A stretch of 27,702 nt of DNA from UBA4923 sp964606165 (GTDB taxonomy: Bacteria > Bacillota > Clostridia > Saccharofermentanales > DTU023), in the NCBI GenBank assembly GCA_964606165.1, contig CAZSFQ010000019.1:1-27702 (forward strand), written 5' to 3'. This document shows, piece after piece, positions 14,127-22,166 of the stretch. A model generated the notes under the pieces. The model had not been told where the DNA came from and did not search any database. It saw nothing but the letters and a program-made list of their open reading frames with translations. The translations under genes and the position numbers were made by a program. Each line of letters begins with the position of its first letter. Position 1 is the first letter of the stretch.

Positions 14127-15917
14127 ATGGTGAAACACAAGAAGTTGGTAAAATGGGTCGAAGAGATGGAGGAACTCCTCCAGCCGGATCACGTTTATTG
14201 GTGTGATGGCACAGAGGAGGAAAACGACAGGCTTTTGAAGGAGTGTGTTGAGCGGGGTTCAGCAACAGCCTTGAACCCGGACCTGCGCCCCGGCTGTCAT
14301 TTATTCCGCAGCGACCCTTCTGATGTTGCGCGCGTCGAAAACCGTACTTTTATCGCATCGGTTAATGAAGACGACGCCGGCCCGACCAACAATTGGATCG
14401 ATCCCCTTGAGCTTCGTGAAACAATGACAGCGCTTTACCGCGGTGCCATGCGCGGACGGACCATGTACGTGATTCCCTTTTGCATGGGACCACTCGGCTC
14501 GCCCGCATCAAAAATAGGGGTCGAGCTGACAGATAGCGCCTACGTCGTAACAAATATGCGCATTATGACGCGGATGGGGCGGGAGGTGCTCGATCTTCTG
14601 GGAGAAGATGGTGAATTCGTCCCCTGTCTACACTCGGTAGGTGCCCCGCTTGAGCCTGGAGAGCAGGACGTTCCTTGGCCTTGCGCACCCATGGATAAAA
14701 AATACATCAGCCACTTTCCGGAAACGCGTGAGATCTGGTCGTACGGATCGGGTTACGGCGGCAACGCGCTGCTGGGCAAAAAATGTTTTGCGCTGCGAAT
14801 CGCTTCGGTGCAAGCACGTGATGAGGGCTGGATGGCCGAACACATGCTGATCCTGAAGCTGACTTCCCCCGAAGGAAAAGTCTACTATGTTTGTGGTGCT
14901 TTCCCGTCTGCATGCGGAAAGACCAATCTGGCCATGTTGCAACCGACTGTTCCCGGATGGACGGTTGAAACAGTAGGCGATGATATCGCCTGGATGCGAT
15001 TCGGCGAAGACGGCCGTCTTTACGCCATCAATCCGGAAGCAGGATTCTTCGGTGTCGCACCGGGAACTTCTTTAGAGTCAAATCCCAATGCCATGCACTC
15101 CATTCGCGAGGGTACAATTTTCACCAATGTTGCCTTGACGGATGACGGTGATGTCTGGTGGGAAGGGATCGGCAAAGCGGCACCGGATCATCTGATCGAC
15201 TGGCACGGTAATGACTGGACGCCTGAATCGGAAGAAAAGGCAGCTCATGCCAATGCCCGTTTCACAGCCCCGGCCAAGAATTGTCCCTCAATCGCACCTA
15301 ATTGGGAGGATCCCCAGGGTGTTCCCATCGACGCCATTCTGGTTGGTGGCCGCCGGCCTTCCACCATCCCCCTTGTCTATCAGAGTTTTGATTGGGAGCA
15401 CGGCGTATTTCTCGGAGCCATCATGGGTTCAGAAGTTACTGCAGCCATCATTTCCGACAAGATTGGACAGGTCAGGCGTGACCCCTTTGCCATGCTTCCC
15501 TTCATCGGCTACCACGTCGGGGATTACCTGAATCATTGGCTGTCAATTGGGAAAAAGGCCGATCCGGACAAACTGCCGAAAATTTTCGCTGTCAACTGGT
15601 TCCGGCGTGGTGAGGACGGTCATTTTCTCTGGCCTGGATTCGGTGAAAACAGCCGTGTCCTAAAATGGGTAGCAGAGCGGTGCGACAATGCAGTTGGCGC
15701 CGAGGAAACTGCTATCGGTTACCTGCCCAGACCGGAAGATCTTGATCTGGAGGGACTCGTTCTGCCGGAAGAGGATCTTGAATCACTCACAACAGTCGAT
15801 CAGGATGAATGGAAGGCAGAGATTGAAGCGATCGGGAAACACTTTGAGACATACGGACCGAAGATGCCACAGGAGCTCTTCAAGCAGCTTGCCCGCGTTC
15901 GCAAAAACCTGGAATAG
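14127..15917 (+). CDS. pckG: Phosphoenolpyruvate carboxykinase (GTP)
   Basis: The enzyme interconverts oxaloacetate plus GTP with PEP, CO2 and GDP. Its 596 residues match the GTP family in length and motifs: the P-loop FPSACGKTNLAM with the reactive cysteine 263 and lysine 265, VGDDIAWMRFG, NPEAGFFGVAPGTS, and GGRRPSTIPLVYQSFDWEHGVFLGA. Many clostridia use the unrelated ATP-type enzyme, so the GTP form is notable. AGAGAGG lies six bases upstream of the ATG. A perfect A/T palindrome precedes it and a GntR gene diverges from it. The aminotransferase gene follows after about 20 bases, pairing oxaloacetate and aspartate chemistry. In an amino acid fermenter it could run either in gluconeogenesis or in CO2 fixation from PEP. 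Confidence 0.95.
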   Translation: MVKHKKLVKWVEEMEELLQPDHVYWCDGTEEENDRLLKECVERGSATALNPDLRPGCHLFRSDPSDVARVENRTFIASVNEDDAGPTNNWIDPLELRETMTALYRGAMRGRTMYVIPFCMGPLGSPASKIGVELTDSAYVVTNMRIMTRMGREVLDLLGEDGEFVPCLHSVGAPLEPGEQDVPWPCAPMDKKYISHFPETREIWSYGSGYGGNALLGKKCFALRIASVQARDEGWMAEHMLILKLTSPEGKVYYVCGAFPSACGKTNLAMLQPTVPGWTVETVGDDIAWMRFGEDGRLYAINPEAGFFGVAPGTSLESNPNAMHSIREGTIFTNVALTDDGDVWWEGIGKAAPDHLIDWHGNDWTPESEEKAAHANARFTAPAKNCPSIAPNWEDPQGVPIDAILVGGRRPSTIPLVYQSFDWEHGVFLGAIMGSEVTAAIISDKIGQVRRDPFAMLPFIGYHVGDYLNHWLSIGKKADPDKLPKIFAVNWFRRGEDGHFLWPGFGENSRVLKWVAERCDNAVGAEETAIGYLPRPEDLDLEGLVLPEEDLESLTTVDQDEWKAEIEAIGKHFETYGPKMPQELFKQLARVRKNLE

Positions 15918-15938
15918 AAGAAGTTGATCGACGAGCGT

Positions 15939-17123
15939 ATGATTTCTAACCGCATTCGCCAAATGACTCCGTCCCAGACGCTTGAGTTAAACAGCAAGAT
16001 CGCCAAACTGCGGAAAGAAGGTAAACGAATCATCGCTTTGAACAGTGGTGAACCTGATTTCAATACGCCTCAACCCATAATTGAGGCCGCCTGCAGGGCA
16101 ATGCAGGAAGGCAAAACAAAATACACGCAGACTCCGGGTATTCCGGAGCTGCGTGAGGCGATCGCCCGAAAATTATTCACTGAAAACAAGATTGACTATT
16201 CCATCGACGAAATACTGGTCTCTACGGGTGCCAAGTACGCACTGACAAATGCTTTCATGGTGCTTTGCAATCCCGGCGATGAGGTCATCATTCCCACTCC
16301 ATGCTGGGTCAGTTATGTTGAGATGGTCAAACTGGCAGGAGCCATCCCTGTGCTGGTGCCTGTCCGCGAAGACAACCATCTGGATTTGGACACGATCGAG
16401 AAGGCCATATCATCCAAAACGAAAGTGATTCTGATTAACAGTCCCAATAACCCGACAGGTGCCGTTTATTCGCGGGACAGCTTGATGGCCGTTGCCGAGC
16501 TGGCCTTAAGGCATGATCTGTACATTGTGACCGATGAGGTTTACGAAAAACTGATCTATGGCACAACACCCCATGTCAGCGTGGCGTCTTTTTCCCCCGA
16601 AGTCAGGGAACGGACGGTGACCATCAATGCCTTCTCAAAAGCTTATGCCATGACAGGCTGGCGGCTGGGCTATGCAGCCGGCCCCAAGAAGATCATCAAG
16701 GGCATTTCAGCCATTCAGGGCCACACGACCTCCAACGCGACCTCCTTTGTCCAGTGGGCGGCAATCACGGCACTGGAGTCATGTGACGCTTATGTCGAAG
16801 AGATGCGGCAGGCCTTCGAAGAACGGCGGGATTACCTTTACGGCCGTGTGAGCTCTTTGCCGGGAATCCGCTGTCCATACCCCGATGGCGCTTTTTATCT
16901 GTTCCCCGACGTGAGTGGGCTTTTCGGCAGACGCCGTGGTGACAGGGTGATCCAGGACGCTCCTGCTCTTGCCGATTATCTGCTTGATGAGGCGGGTGTC
17001 GCGCTTGTGCCCGGGAATGCTTTTGAGGCACCCCATGCCATCCGCTTCACCTATTCCAATTCCATGGATAATCTGATCGAAGCCATGGACAGGATTGAGG
17101 CGGCGGCAGGAAAACTGCTTTAG
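15939..17123 (+). CDS. Class I/II pyridoxal phosphate aminotransferase (aspartate aminotransferase-like)
   Basis: This fold-type I enzyme of about 394 residues has the usual start (ISNRIRQMTPSQTLELNSKI), the substrate-binding NSGEPDFNTP, the INSPNNPTGAVYS block with the PLP-contacting asparagine, TDEVYEKLIY, the PLP lysine in NAFSKAYAMTGWRLGY (Lys234), and the C-terminal arginine in IRFTYS. The ATG at 15939 aligns with family N-termini; a TTG at 15924 is a possible earlier start. It follows pckG by 21 bases and is probably co-transcribed. The family includes aspartate, alanine and aromatic aminotransferases, so the substrate is not fixed by sequence; pairing with PEP carboxykinase favours aspartate/oxaloacetate. 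Confidence 0.92.
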   Translation: MISNRIRQMTPSQTLELNSKIAKLRKEGKRIIALNSGEPDFNTPQPIIEAACRAMQEGKTKYTQTPGIPELREAIARKLFTENKIDYSIDEILVSTGAKYALTNAFMVLCNPGDEVIIPTPCWVSYVEMVKLAGAIPVLVPVREDNHLDLDTIEKAISSKTKVILINSPNNPTGAVYSRDSLMAVAELALRHDLYIVTDEVYEKLIYGTTPHVSVASFSPEVRERTVTINAFSKAYAMTGWRLGYAAGPKKIIKGISAIQGHTTSNATSFVQWAAITALESCDAYVEEMRQAFEERRDYLYGRVSSLPGIRCPYPDGAFYLFPDVSGLFGRRRGDRVIQDAPALADYLLDEAGVALVPGNAFEAPHAIRFTYSNSMDNLIEAMDRIEAAAGKLL

Positions 17124-17165
17124 GACGGCCCTGATCGAAAGACTGGCCGCTGAAAGGATACTTCA

Positions 17166-17393
17166 ATGGCTTTGAAGAAAAGAGGGAGAACCGGCAGCTT
17201 TGAAACGGGCGGTCCCACTGAAGGAAAACGTTTCGTGCGAGTCTACAAACAGGGTCTTGTAGAAGAGATTGAGATATGGGTTGACCAGGTGACAGGCGTT
17301 AATTACCTCTATATTCAATCAGGTTTTTCGGGTGGCCTGACGGTCATGCTTGACAGGGAGGGCAGGCCTGTTATTTCGACCATACAAGGGTGA
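17166..17393 (+). CDS. DUF6440 family small protein
   Basis: This 75-residue protein has a basic, glycine-rich N-terminus and then KRFVRVYKQGLVEEIEIWVDQVTGVNYLYIQSGFSGG and a closing LDREGRPVI. The pattern of a short beta-rich protein with DxxTGVNYL and GG-xTxMLDxxGxP is that of DUF6440, a family of unknown function common in Firmicutes. AAAGG lies about eight bases before the ATG. It sits 42 bases after the aminotransferase gene and six bases before the hydrolase gene, so it is likely part of the pckG transcript. It has no signal peptide or cysteines. Confidence 0.8.
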   Translation: MALKKRGRTGSFETGGPTEGKRFVRVYKQGLVEEIEIWVDQVTGVNYLYIQSGFSGGLTVMLDREGRPVISTIQG

Positions 17394-17399
17394 GTTGTC

Positions 17400-18152
17400 A
17401 TGACAAAAAAACATACCGAATACCGCCGCTGCTTGCCGGAATCATCCCACGCCATCCTCTTCATCCACGGGATAGTCGGCTCGCCCGATCATTTTCGAGA
17501 CTTTTATGATCGGGTTCCTGCGGACTGGTCCATCCGGTCCGTTTTGATCGAAGGCCATGGGGGAACGGCCCGGCAGTTCAGCCGGTCTTCCATGGTCCGG
17601 TGGAAAGAGCAGATCAGCCAGGCTGTCGATGACCTGGCGGCCTGTCACGCAAATATTCTGATCACCGGCCACTCCATGGGAACTCTTCTGGCGATTGAAC
17701 AGGCGCTGCGGGCACCGGATCGCGTGAAAGGACTCTTCCTTCTTGCCGTCCCTTTGAAGGCGCGTATGACATGGGCAGCCACCTCGCAATCAATAAGAGT
17801 TGCGCTGGACCTTAGCTCCCGCGGTGACCCGGTTCTGGAAGCGGCCAAGAGCGCGTACAGTATCCATCCGGACAGGAGAGTCTGGCGATATCTTGGGTAC
17901 ATCCCCCGCTACCTCGAGCTGCTGAAGGTCATGCGGGAGACCATCCAGGAGATTCCCAGGCTTCAGGTTCCCGCCCGCGTCTTCATGTCAAGGGGCGATG
18001 AAATCGTCTCCCCGCGTTCAGCCGCTTATTTGTCAGTGAACCCGCTTGTTGACCTGGACTGGCTGGAGCATTCAGACCATAAATACTATCCGGAGGAAGA
18101 CAAGGAGATCCTTTTGGGAGACTTTGCCCGGTTTTGCCGGGACGAGGCGTGA
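17400..18152 (+). CDS. Alpha/beta hydrolase (carboxylesterase/monoacylglycerol lipase-like)
   Basis: The 250 residues show the alpha/beta hydrolase layout: LFIHGIVGSPDHF near residues 20-32 supplies the oxyanion turn, GHSMG at 90-94 holds the nucleophile Ser92, SRGDEIV places the acid at Asp200, and SDHKYY provides His227. The cap region between 120 and 180 is short and helical. This arrangement is closest to bacterial carboxylesterases such as Est30 and monoacylglycerol lipases, from family knowledge. There is no signal peptide, so it acts in the cytoplasm. It is the last gene of the pckG unit, and a strong hairpin follows. The substrate is unknown. Confidence 0.85.
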   Translation: MTKKHTEYRRCLPESSHAILFIHGIVGSPDHFRDFYDRVPADWSIRSVLIEGHGGTARQFSRSSMVRWKEQISQAVDDLAACHANILITGHSMGTLLAIEQALRAPDRVKGLFLLAVPLKARMTWAATSQSIRVALDLSSRGDPVLEAAKSAYSIHPDRRVWRYLGYIPRYLELLKVMRETIQEIPRLQVPARVFMSRGDEIVSPRSAAYLSVNPLVDLDWLEHSDHKYYPEEDKEILLGDFARFCRDEA

Positions 18153-18179
18153 TCGTTTACCGCTTCCGGAAGACAATAA

Positions 18180-18201
18180 GGGCGCGTCCAAAGACGCGCC
18201 C
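18180..18201. terminator. Strong hairpin between convergent hydrolase and hsp20 genes
   Basis: GGGCGCGTC (18180-18188) and GACGCGCCC (18193-18201) are perfect nine-base arms with a CAAA loop. The T-run is poor on the plus strand (CTTGGGGTT) and moderate on the minus strand (TTATTGT), so it may serve as a bidirectional terminator, better for hsp20. Confidence 0.65.
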
Positions 18202-18228
18202 CTTGGGGTTGCCGATCACCCCATTCCA

Positions 18229-18657
18229 TTAATCTTCAATCTCGATCTCAACAGGTTCCGGTTCAGGCTTTTTCTCCTGCTTGGGGAGAGTGAGCGATAA
18301 AACACCATCTTTAAACTTGCCTTTGATCTCACCGGTCTTGATGCCTTCAACATCAAAGCTTCTGCGGCAAGAGCCGTAGGAACGCTCTTTGTAGACGTAG
18401 TTTTTCCGCTCTTCCGTTTTCTCAACATTCTGCTCGGCTGAGATTGTCAGGTATTGGCCGTCAAGATTTATTTTGATGTCTTCTTTCTTGACACCGGGAA
18501 GATCAGCCTCCAAAAGGAAATGATCGCCCATGTCCTGAACATCTACCTTAAATCCGCGGACTCCTGAAAAATCCTGCAGAAAGGAATTGCCGAACCAGCG
18601 GTTAATGTCACTGACCAAGCCGCGGTCACGGCGGCCGTAAGGAATCAAATCAAACAT
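18229..18657 (-). CDS. hsp20: Hsp20/alpha-crystallin small heat shock protein
   Basis: This 142-residue ATP-independent chaperone holds unfolding proteins in the cytoplasm as an oligomer. The alpha-crystallin domain runs from about residue 36 to 127, with EADLPGVKKEDIKI (50-63), SYGSCRRSFDV, and the closing GVLSLTLPK. The C-terminal tail has EPVEIEIE, holding the I-x-I-type motif used for oligomer assembly. AGGAGG lies about eight bases before the ATG. About 90 bases upstream is a CIRCE operator, so control by the HrcA repressor is expected. The gene is monocistronic and bounded by a hairpin. Confidence 0.96.
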   Translation of the reverse strand: MFDLIPYGRRDRGLVSDINRWFGNSFLQDFSGVRGFKVDVQDMGDHFLLEADLPGVKKEDIKINLDGQYLTISAEQNVEKTEERKNYVYKERSYGSCRRSFDVEGIKTGEIKGKFKDGVLSLTLPKQEKKPEPEPVEIEIED

Positions 18658-18735
18658 TTTTGTGCCTCCTTCACTGATTTTTCTAAATAGAGTTTAGCCG
18701 GTGGTTGTGGAGCAAAATTCATGAAAATTTGGAGG

Positions 18736-18747
18736 AATTTCGAAATT
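18736..18747. repeat. Perfect 12-base palindrome abutting the CIRCE element
   Basis: AATTTCGAAATT is fully self-complementary and ends exactly where the CIRCE arm begins, on the hsp20 side. It lies in the leader or core promoter of hsp20. It could be a second operator or chance A/T sequence. Confidence 0.4.
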
Positions 18748-18774
18748 TTGGCACTCGAATTGCCAGAGTGCCAA
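18748..18774. promoter_or_regulatory. CIRCE operator (HrcA binding site) upstream of hsp20
   Basis: TTGGCACTC (18748-18756) and GAGTGCCAA (18766-18774) form perfect nine-base arms with a nine-base spacer. The CIRCE consensus is TTAGCACTC-N9-GAGTGCTAA; the single A-to-G change is matched in the other arm. On the minus strand the first arm doubles as a plausible -35 (TTGGCA). It lies about 90 bases before the hsp20 ATG and also in front of the divergent EamA gene. Confidence 0.9.
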
Positions 18775-18808
18775 CTTTGCGACTAAACAGTCCCGCGTTG
18801 CAAATTAC

Positions 18809-19759
18809 TTGGTGTTCCTTTATCTTGTTCTGGTGGAAACGGGTACAGAAAATGCGATTAATTCCAGTATCAAGCATGAACGCGCAAAGGGTATAGTTGC
18901 AGCGGCGTTATCTGCAATTCTTTTTGGCGTATCTGCATCAATTGCCAAACTTGCCTATGCAGGGGGGAGCAATGGGATTATGATGGCATTCACCCGTTCG
19001 CTTTTTGGTTTTCCAATTCTTTTTTTTCTTGCCCGTCTGAAAAAAGTCAAATTGACACTCGACTACGGTGAGCGTCGCCCCGTTTTGCTGGTCAGTCTCT
19101 TCGGCAATTTTTCGACGACGGTTTTATATTATTCATCCTATTCTTTCATCAATGTTGGTATGGCAACCGCACTACACTACATATTTCCTGTCATCGTCAT
19201 GCTTGGAAGCGTTGTTATGTTCCGTGAAAAGGTCCGGATCTGGAAGGTGGTCTCTCTTATACTCGGCCTGGCAGGTGTTGTTACTTTTATCCCAGCGTCG
19301 GGACAAAACACGATATGGGGCTTGGTTCTTGCCCTTGGTTCAGGCTTTACCTATGCTGGTCTTTACATCGCGATTGAACACACTGTTATGCGGCGAATGC
19401 ATGTTTACAAGATTGCATTTTATTCCAACCTTGTCATATTTATTGCCTCATCGGTACTGGGGACATCGCTCGGAGCCCTTAACTTTCAGTTGACTTCCCT
19501 GGCCTGGTTCTATTCAGCTGTCGTATCGTTAATGGTGTCGGTGATAGCCTTTCCTCTGTTTAACTATGCCATTGTCAAATGTGGTGCGACGACGACTTCA
19601 ATCATTGCCATACTTGAACCATTGATTGGTATTTTGGCCGGGTATCTAGTTTTAAAAGAATCTCTGACACCTGCAAATATAGTGGGATTTGTTCTGATCT
19701 TGTCGGGAGCCTTAATGGTTTCGTATTTTTCTTCGAGATCAGTCGAGCTCGATGGTTGA
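18809..19759 (+). CDS. EamA/DMT-superfamily membrane transporter
   Basis: The roughly 300-residue protein has ten hydrophobic segments in two EamA repeats. The first begins at GIVAAALSAILFGVSASIAKL and includes ALHYIFPVIVMLGSVVMFREK; the second contains GLVLALGSGFTYAGLYIA and ends with SIIAILEPLIGILAGYLVLKESLTPANIVGFVLILSGALMVS, where EPLIGILxGYLxLxE is a strong family hallmark. Such proteins export amino acids, nucleotides or other metabolites; the substrate is unknown. The start is uncertain: TTG 18809, GTG 18812 and GTG 18833 are in frame, and none has a clear ribosome binding site. Its codon use includes more A/T-rich codons than the flanking metabolic genes. Confidence 0.85.
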   Translation: MVFLYLVLVETGTENAINSSIKHERAKGIVAAALSAILFGVSASIAKLAYAGGSNGIMMAFTRSLFGFPILFFLARLKKVKLTLDYGERRPVLLVSLFGNFSTTVLYYSSYSFINVGMATALHYIFPVIVMLGSVVMFREKVRIWKVVSLILGLAGVVTFIPASGQNTIWGLVLALGSGFTYAGLYIAIEHTVMRRMHVYKIAFYSNLVIFIASSVLGTSLGALNFQLTSLAWFYSAVVSLMVSVIAFPLFNYAIVKCGATTTSIIAILEPLIGILAGYLVLKESLTPANIVGFVLILSGALMVSYFSSRSVELDG

Positions 19760-19944
19760 TTAGTTCTGATGATCCACCGCTTACTGCTACCTAGGGATTC
19801 AACCCCAATTTAAGTTGCCCGACATTGATGCTGTTCAATACTAAACGTGTATGGAAAGGATTGATTACAGCTGGCATCTGTTACAAGGACTATGGTAATA
19901 GTGCTGTGTTTTCAAACATAAACTATTTGAGATAAGAGTGTTTA

Positions 19945-20664
19945 ATGGAAAGCATCTATCTATTTGCAGTCATCCTGATCGCCTACCTTGTTCAGTCCGT
20001 CACCGGTTTCGGAGGTGCCCTGCTTTCTTTGCCGATCACCATCCTGCTGGTAGGTTTCGATAACGCGCGTGTCCTGGCAACCGGACTTTCCTTATTGACG
20101 GGTCTGTTTGTTTCCCTGCGCTACCGAAGGCAGATCAACCGGCCGAAATTACTGGAGATCCTGATCGTCATGGCAGTCGGAATGGCGGTTGGTTTGCTCT
20201 TGGATCGCGTTCTGGAAGCACCCTTTCTGATCACCGCCTACGGGATTGTGACGGTTCTCCTGGCACTGATCGGATTCCTTCCCAAGCAAGATCCACCACG
20301 CAAGCCTGGCCGTCCGGTCCTCCTTGCCATTTTATTTTTGGCGGGCATCATGCAGGGCTTGTTTGTGGCCGGCGGAGCCTTCCTCATGGTCTATGCCATG
20401 CATGAATTCCCCGACAAAACGGAGTTCCGGGCGACTTGTTCCGCTGTCTGGGGAGCCCTGAACTGGTTCATGCTCATCAACTACAGTTTCTCGGGGAAAA
20501 TCAATACCGGCAACCTGAAACTGGTGGGGCTCTGTGTGCCGGTGGTCCTCCTGACCATGTTCCTGGCGGAAAGATTGCAGTCGAGAATCAACCAGAAACT
20601 CTTTTCGAAAGTTACGAACCTTCTGCTTCTTGCAACCGGGGTCATTTTGCTGGCAAGCAGGTAA
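19945..20664 (+). CDS. TauE/SafE family sulfite/organic anion permease
   Basis: This 239-residue membrane protein has about eight hydrophobic segments and the two related halves of the TauE/SafE family. The first half opens with ILIAYLVQSVTGFGGALLSLPITILLVG, the second with ILFLAGIMQGLFVAGGAFLMVYAM; both contain the small-residue GFGGA or GAF motif. Family members export sulfite, sulfoacetate or similar anions, but the substrate here is not evident. The ATG at 19945 has a weak AAGAG upstream. The glpA-like gene starts 59 bases after its stop with no terminator between, so the permease may be co-transcribed with the glycerol genes. Confidence 0.87.
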   Translation: MESIYLFAVILIAYLVQSVTGFGGALLSLPITILLVGFDNARVLATGLSLLTGLFVSLRYRRQINRPKLLEILIVMAVGMAVGLLLDRVLEAPFLITAYGIVTVLLALIGFLPKQDPPRKPGRPVLLAILFLAGIMQGLFVAGGAFLMVYAMHEFPDKTEFRATCSAVWGALNWFMLINYSFSGKINTGNLKLVGLCVPVVLLTMFLAERLQSRINQKLFSKVTNLLLLATGVILLASR

Positions 20665-20723
20665 GTGGCCTTTGCCTTGAGATTTGGGACCTTGGAGTGG
20701 ATAATGAGCTGGGGTATTTTTTC

Positions 20724-22166
20724 ATGTACGATCTTGCCATCATCGGCGCCGGCGTAGTTGGCTGCGCGCTTGCTTATACACTTTCATCCTTTGATCTGTC
20801 GGTTGTCCTGATTGAGAAAGAAAACGATGTTGCCATGGGCGCTTCGCGGGCCAACACAGCCATCATCCACGCAGGTTTTGATCCCACGCCCGAAAGTCTG
20901 ATGGGCCAGCTGAGTGTTGAGGGAATGCGCCGATGTTACCAGCTTTGTGAGGAGCTTGACGTCGAACACAGAAGAACGGGCTCTCTTGTCGTCGCCTTTG
21001 AGGAATCGCAGAAAAGCGTGTTGGAAATCCTTTACCGACAGGGGGTTGAGAATGGCTGTCAGGGCCTCGAATTGATCGATGGGCGAGAGACACGCCGGAG
21101 GGAACCTAAGCTTTCAGAAGAGATCCAGGCAGCCTTGTGGGCACCGGAGGCAGGCGTGATCAATCCCTGGGAGTTCACTCTTGCCATGGCTGAGGTGGCA
21201 GTCCGAAACGGCTTGACCTTCTTGCCCAATACAGAGGTGACGGCCCTTGAATGGAAGGAGGATCACTATGAGATCCAAGTGGGTTCAGCACCTCCTGTCA
21301 AGGCTGGGTTTGTGGTTAACGCAGCGGGTGTCAACAGCGACCTGATCCATCAAATGGTCGCTGCTCCCGCCTTTGAGATTGTGCCCACGCGGGGTGAATA
21401 CTATTTGCTGGACCGTACTGTGGGCCCCCTGGTCCAATCCATCATATTCCATAGTCCGACGACCCGGGGCAAGGGAGTGACGATTTCTCCCACCATCCAT
21501 GACAACTTCATCATCGGCCCCAATTCAGAGATCATTGAGGATCGGTCGGACACGGGCGTGACAAGAACCGGGATGGACCACATCGGAGAGATGGCCATCC
21601 AGATGCTTCCCTCACTGGATCTGAGGGCCAATATCCGAAACTACGCTGGAGTCCGCGCCAATAGCAGGCAGGGAGATTTTTATATCCGCATGTCAGCCGA
21701 GCATTTTCTTGACCTGGCTGCCATCAAGTCACCCGGCTTGACCTGCGCGCCCTCCATCGCCCGGCTTGCCGCGGATCTGCTGGAGGAGGCAGGACTTCCC
21801 ATGAGGAAAAAGTCCCTGTGGAAAGGCGGCCGGCGGGTAATACGTTTCAAAGAGATACCCGAAGAGGAGCGCCAAGCCTTCATCAAAGATAATCCACTTT
21901 ACGGCCGTGTCATCTGCCGTTGTGAATCCATAACGGAAGGAGAGATTGTGGCTGCGATGAAACGGGAAATCCCTCCTGTCTCAATCGATGGCGTTAAGCG
22001 GCGCGCAGGGACCGGGATGGGTCGGTGCCAGGGCGGATTTTGCGGGCCGAGGGTGTTGGAGATTCTGGCCCGCGAAACAAAGCGCCATCCCCTGACGGTC
22101 GACGAGGACGGGACGGGAAGCTTCATCCTGACTGCTGAAACAAAGGGAGGGTGCGCCCATGACTGA
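20724..22166 (+). CDS. glpA: FAD-dependent glycerol-3-phosphate dehydrogenase with C-terminal BFD-like [2Fe-2S] domain
   Basis: The enzyme oxidises glycerol 3-phosphate to dihydroxyacetone phosphate. This 480-residue protein has an N-terminal DAO-type FAD domain (LAIIGAGVVGCALAYTLS at about 4-21, EKENDVAMGASRANTAIIHAG) and a C-terminal iron-sulphur domain of BFD type, with cysteines 398, 400, 435 and 440 in CRC...CQGGFC. This is the clostridial GlpA-like form rather than the aerobic GlpD. The ATG at 20724 sits just before the FAD motif; the open frame upstream overlaps the permease gene and is not used. It overlaps the next gene by eight bases. The neighbours supply the partner flavoprotein, a DUF1667 subunit and glycerol kinase. 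Confidence 0.92.
   Translation: MYDLAIIGAGVVGCALAYTLSSFDLSVVLIEKENDVAMGASRANTAIIHAGFDPTPESLMGQLSVEGMRRCYQLCEELDVEHRRTGSLVVAFEESQKSVLEILYRQGVENGCQGLELIDGRETRRREPKLSEEIQAALWAPEAGVINPWEFTLAMAEVAVRNGLTFLPNTEVTALEWKEDHYEIQVGSAPPVKAGFVVNAAGVNSDLIHQMVAAPAFEIVPTRGEYYLLDRTVGPLVQSIIFHSPTTRGKGVTISPTIHDNFIIGPNSEIIEDRSDTGVTRTGMDHIGEMAIQMLPSLDLRANIRNYAGVRANSRQGDFYIRMSAEHFLDLAAIKSPGLTCAPSIARLAADLLEEAGLPMRKKSLWKGGRRVIRFKEIPEEERQAFIKDNPLYGRVICRCESITEGEIVAAMKREIPPVSIDGVKRRAGTGMGRCQGGFCGPRVLEILARETKRHPLTVDEDGTGSFILTAETKGGCAHD

Noticed and set aside
19791..19806. GGGATTCAACCCC, which resembles a tRNA T-arm
   Set aside because: No acceptor, D or anticodon arms can be formed around it, so it is not a tRNA gene.
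19889..19902. ACTAT-GGTA-ATAGT inverted repeat before the TauE/SafE gene
   Set aside because: The arms are short, and no convincing -35/-10 pair frames it.
20436..20723. Upstream extension of the glpA frame
   Set aside because: It overlaps the TauE/SafE permease gene in another frame, and the FAD-binding motif starts right after the ATG at 20724.
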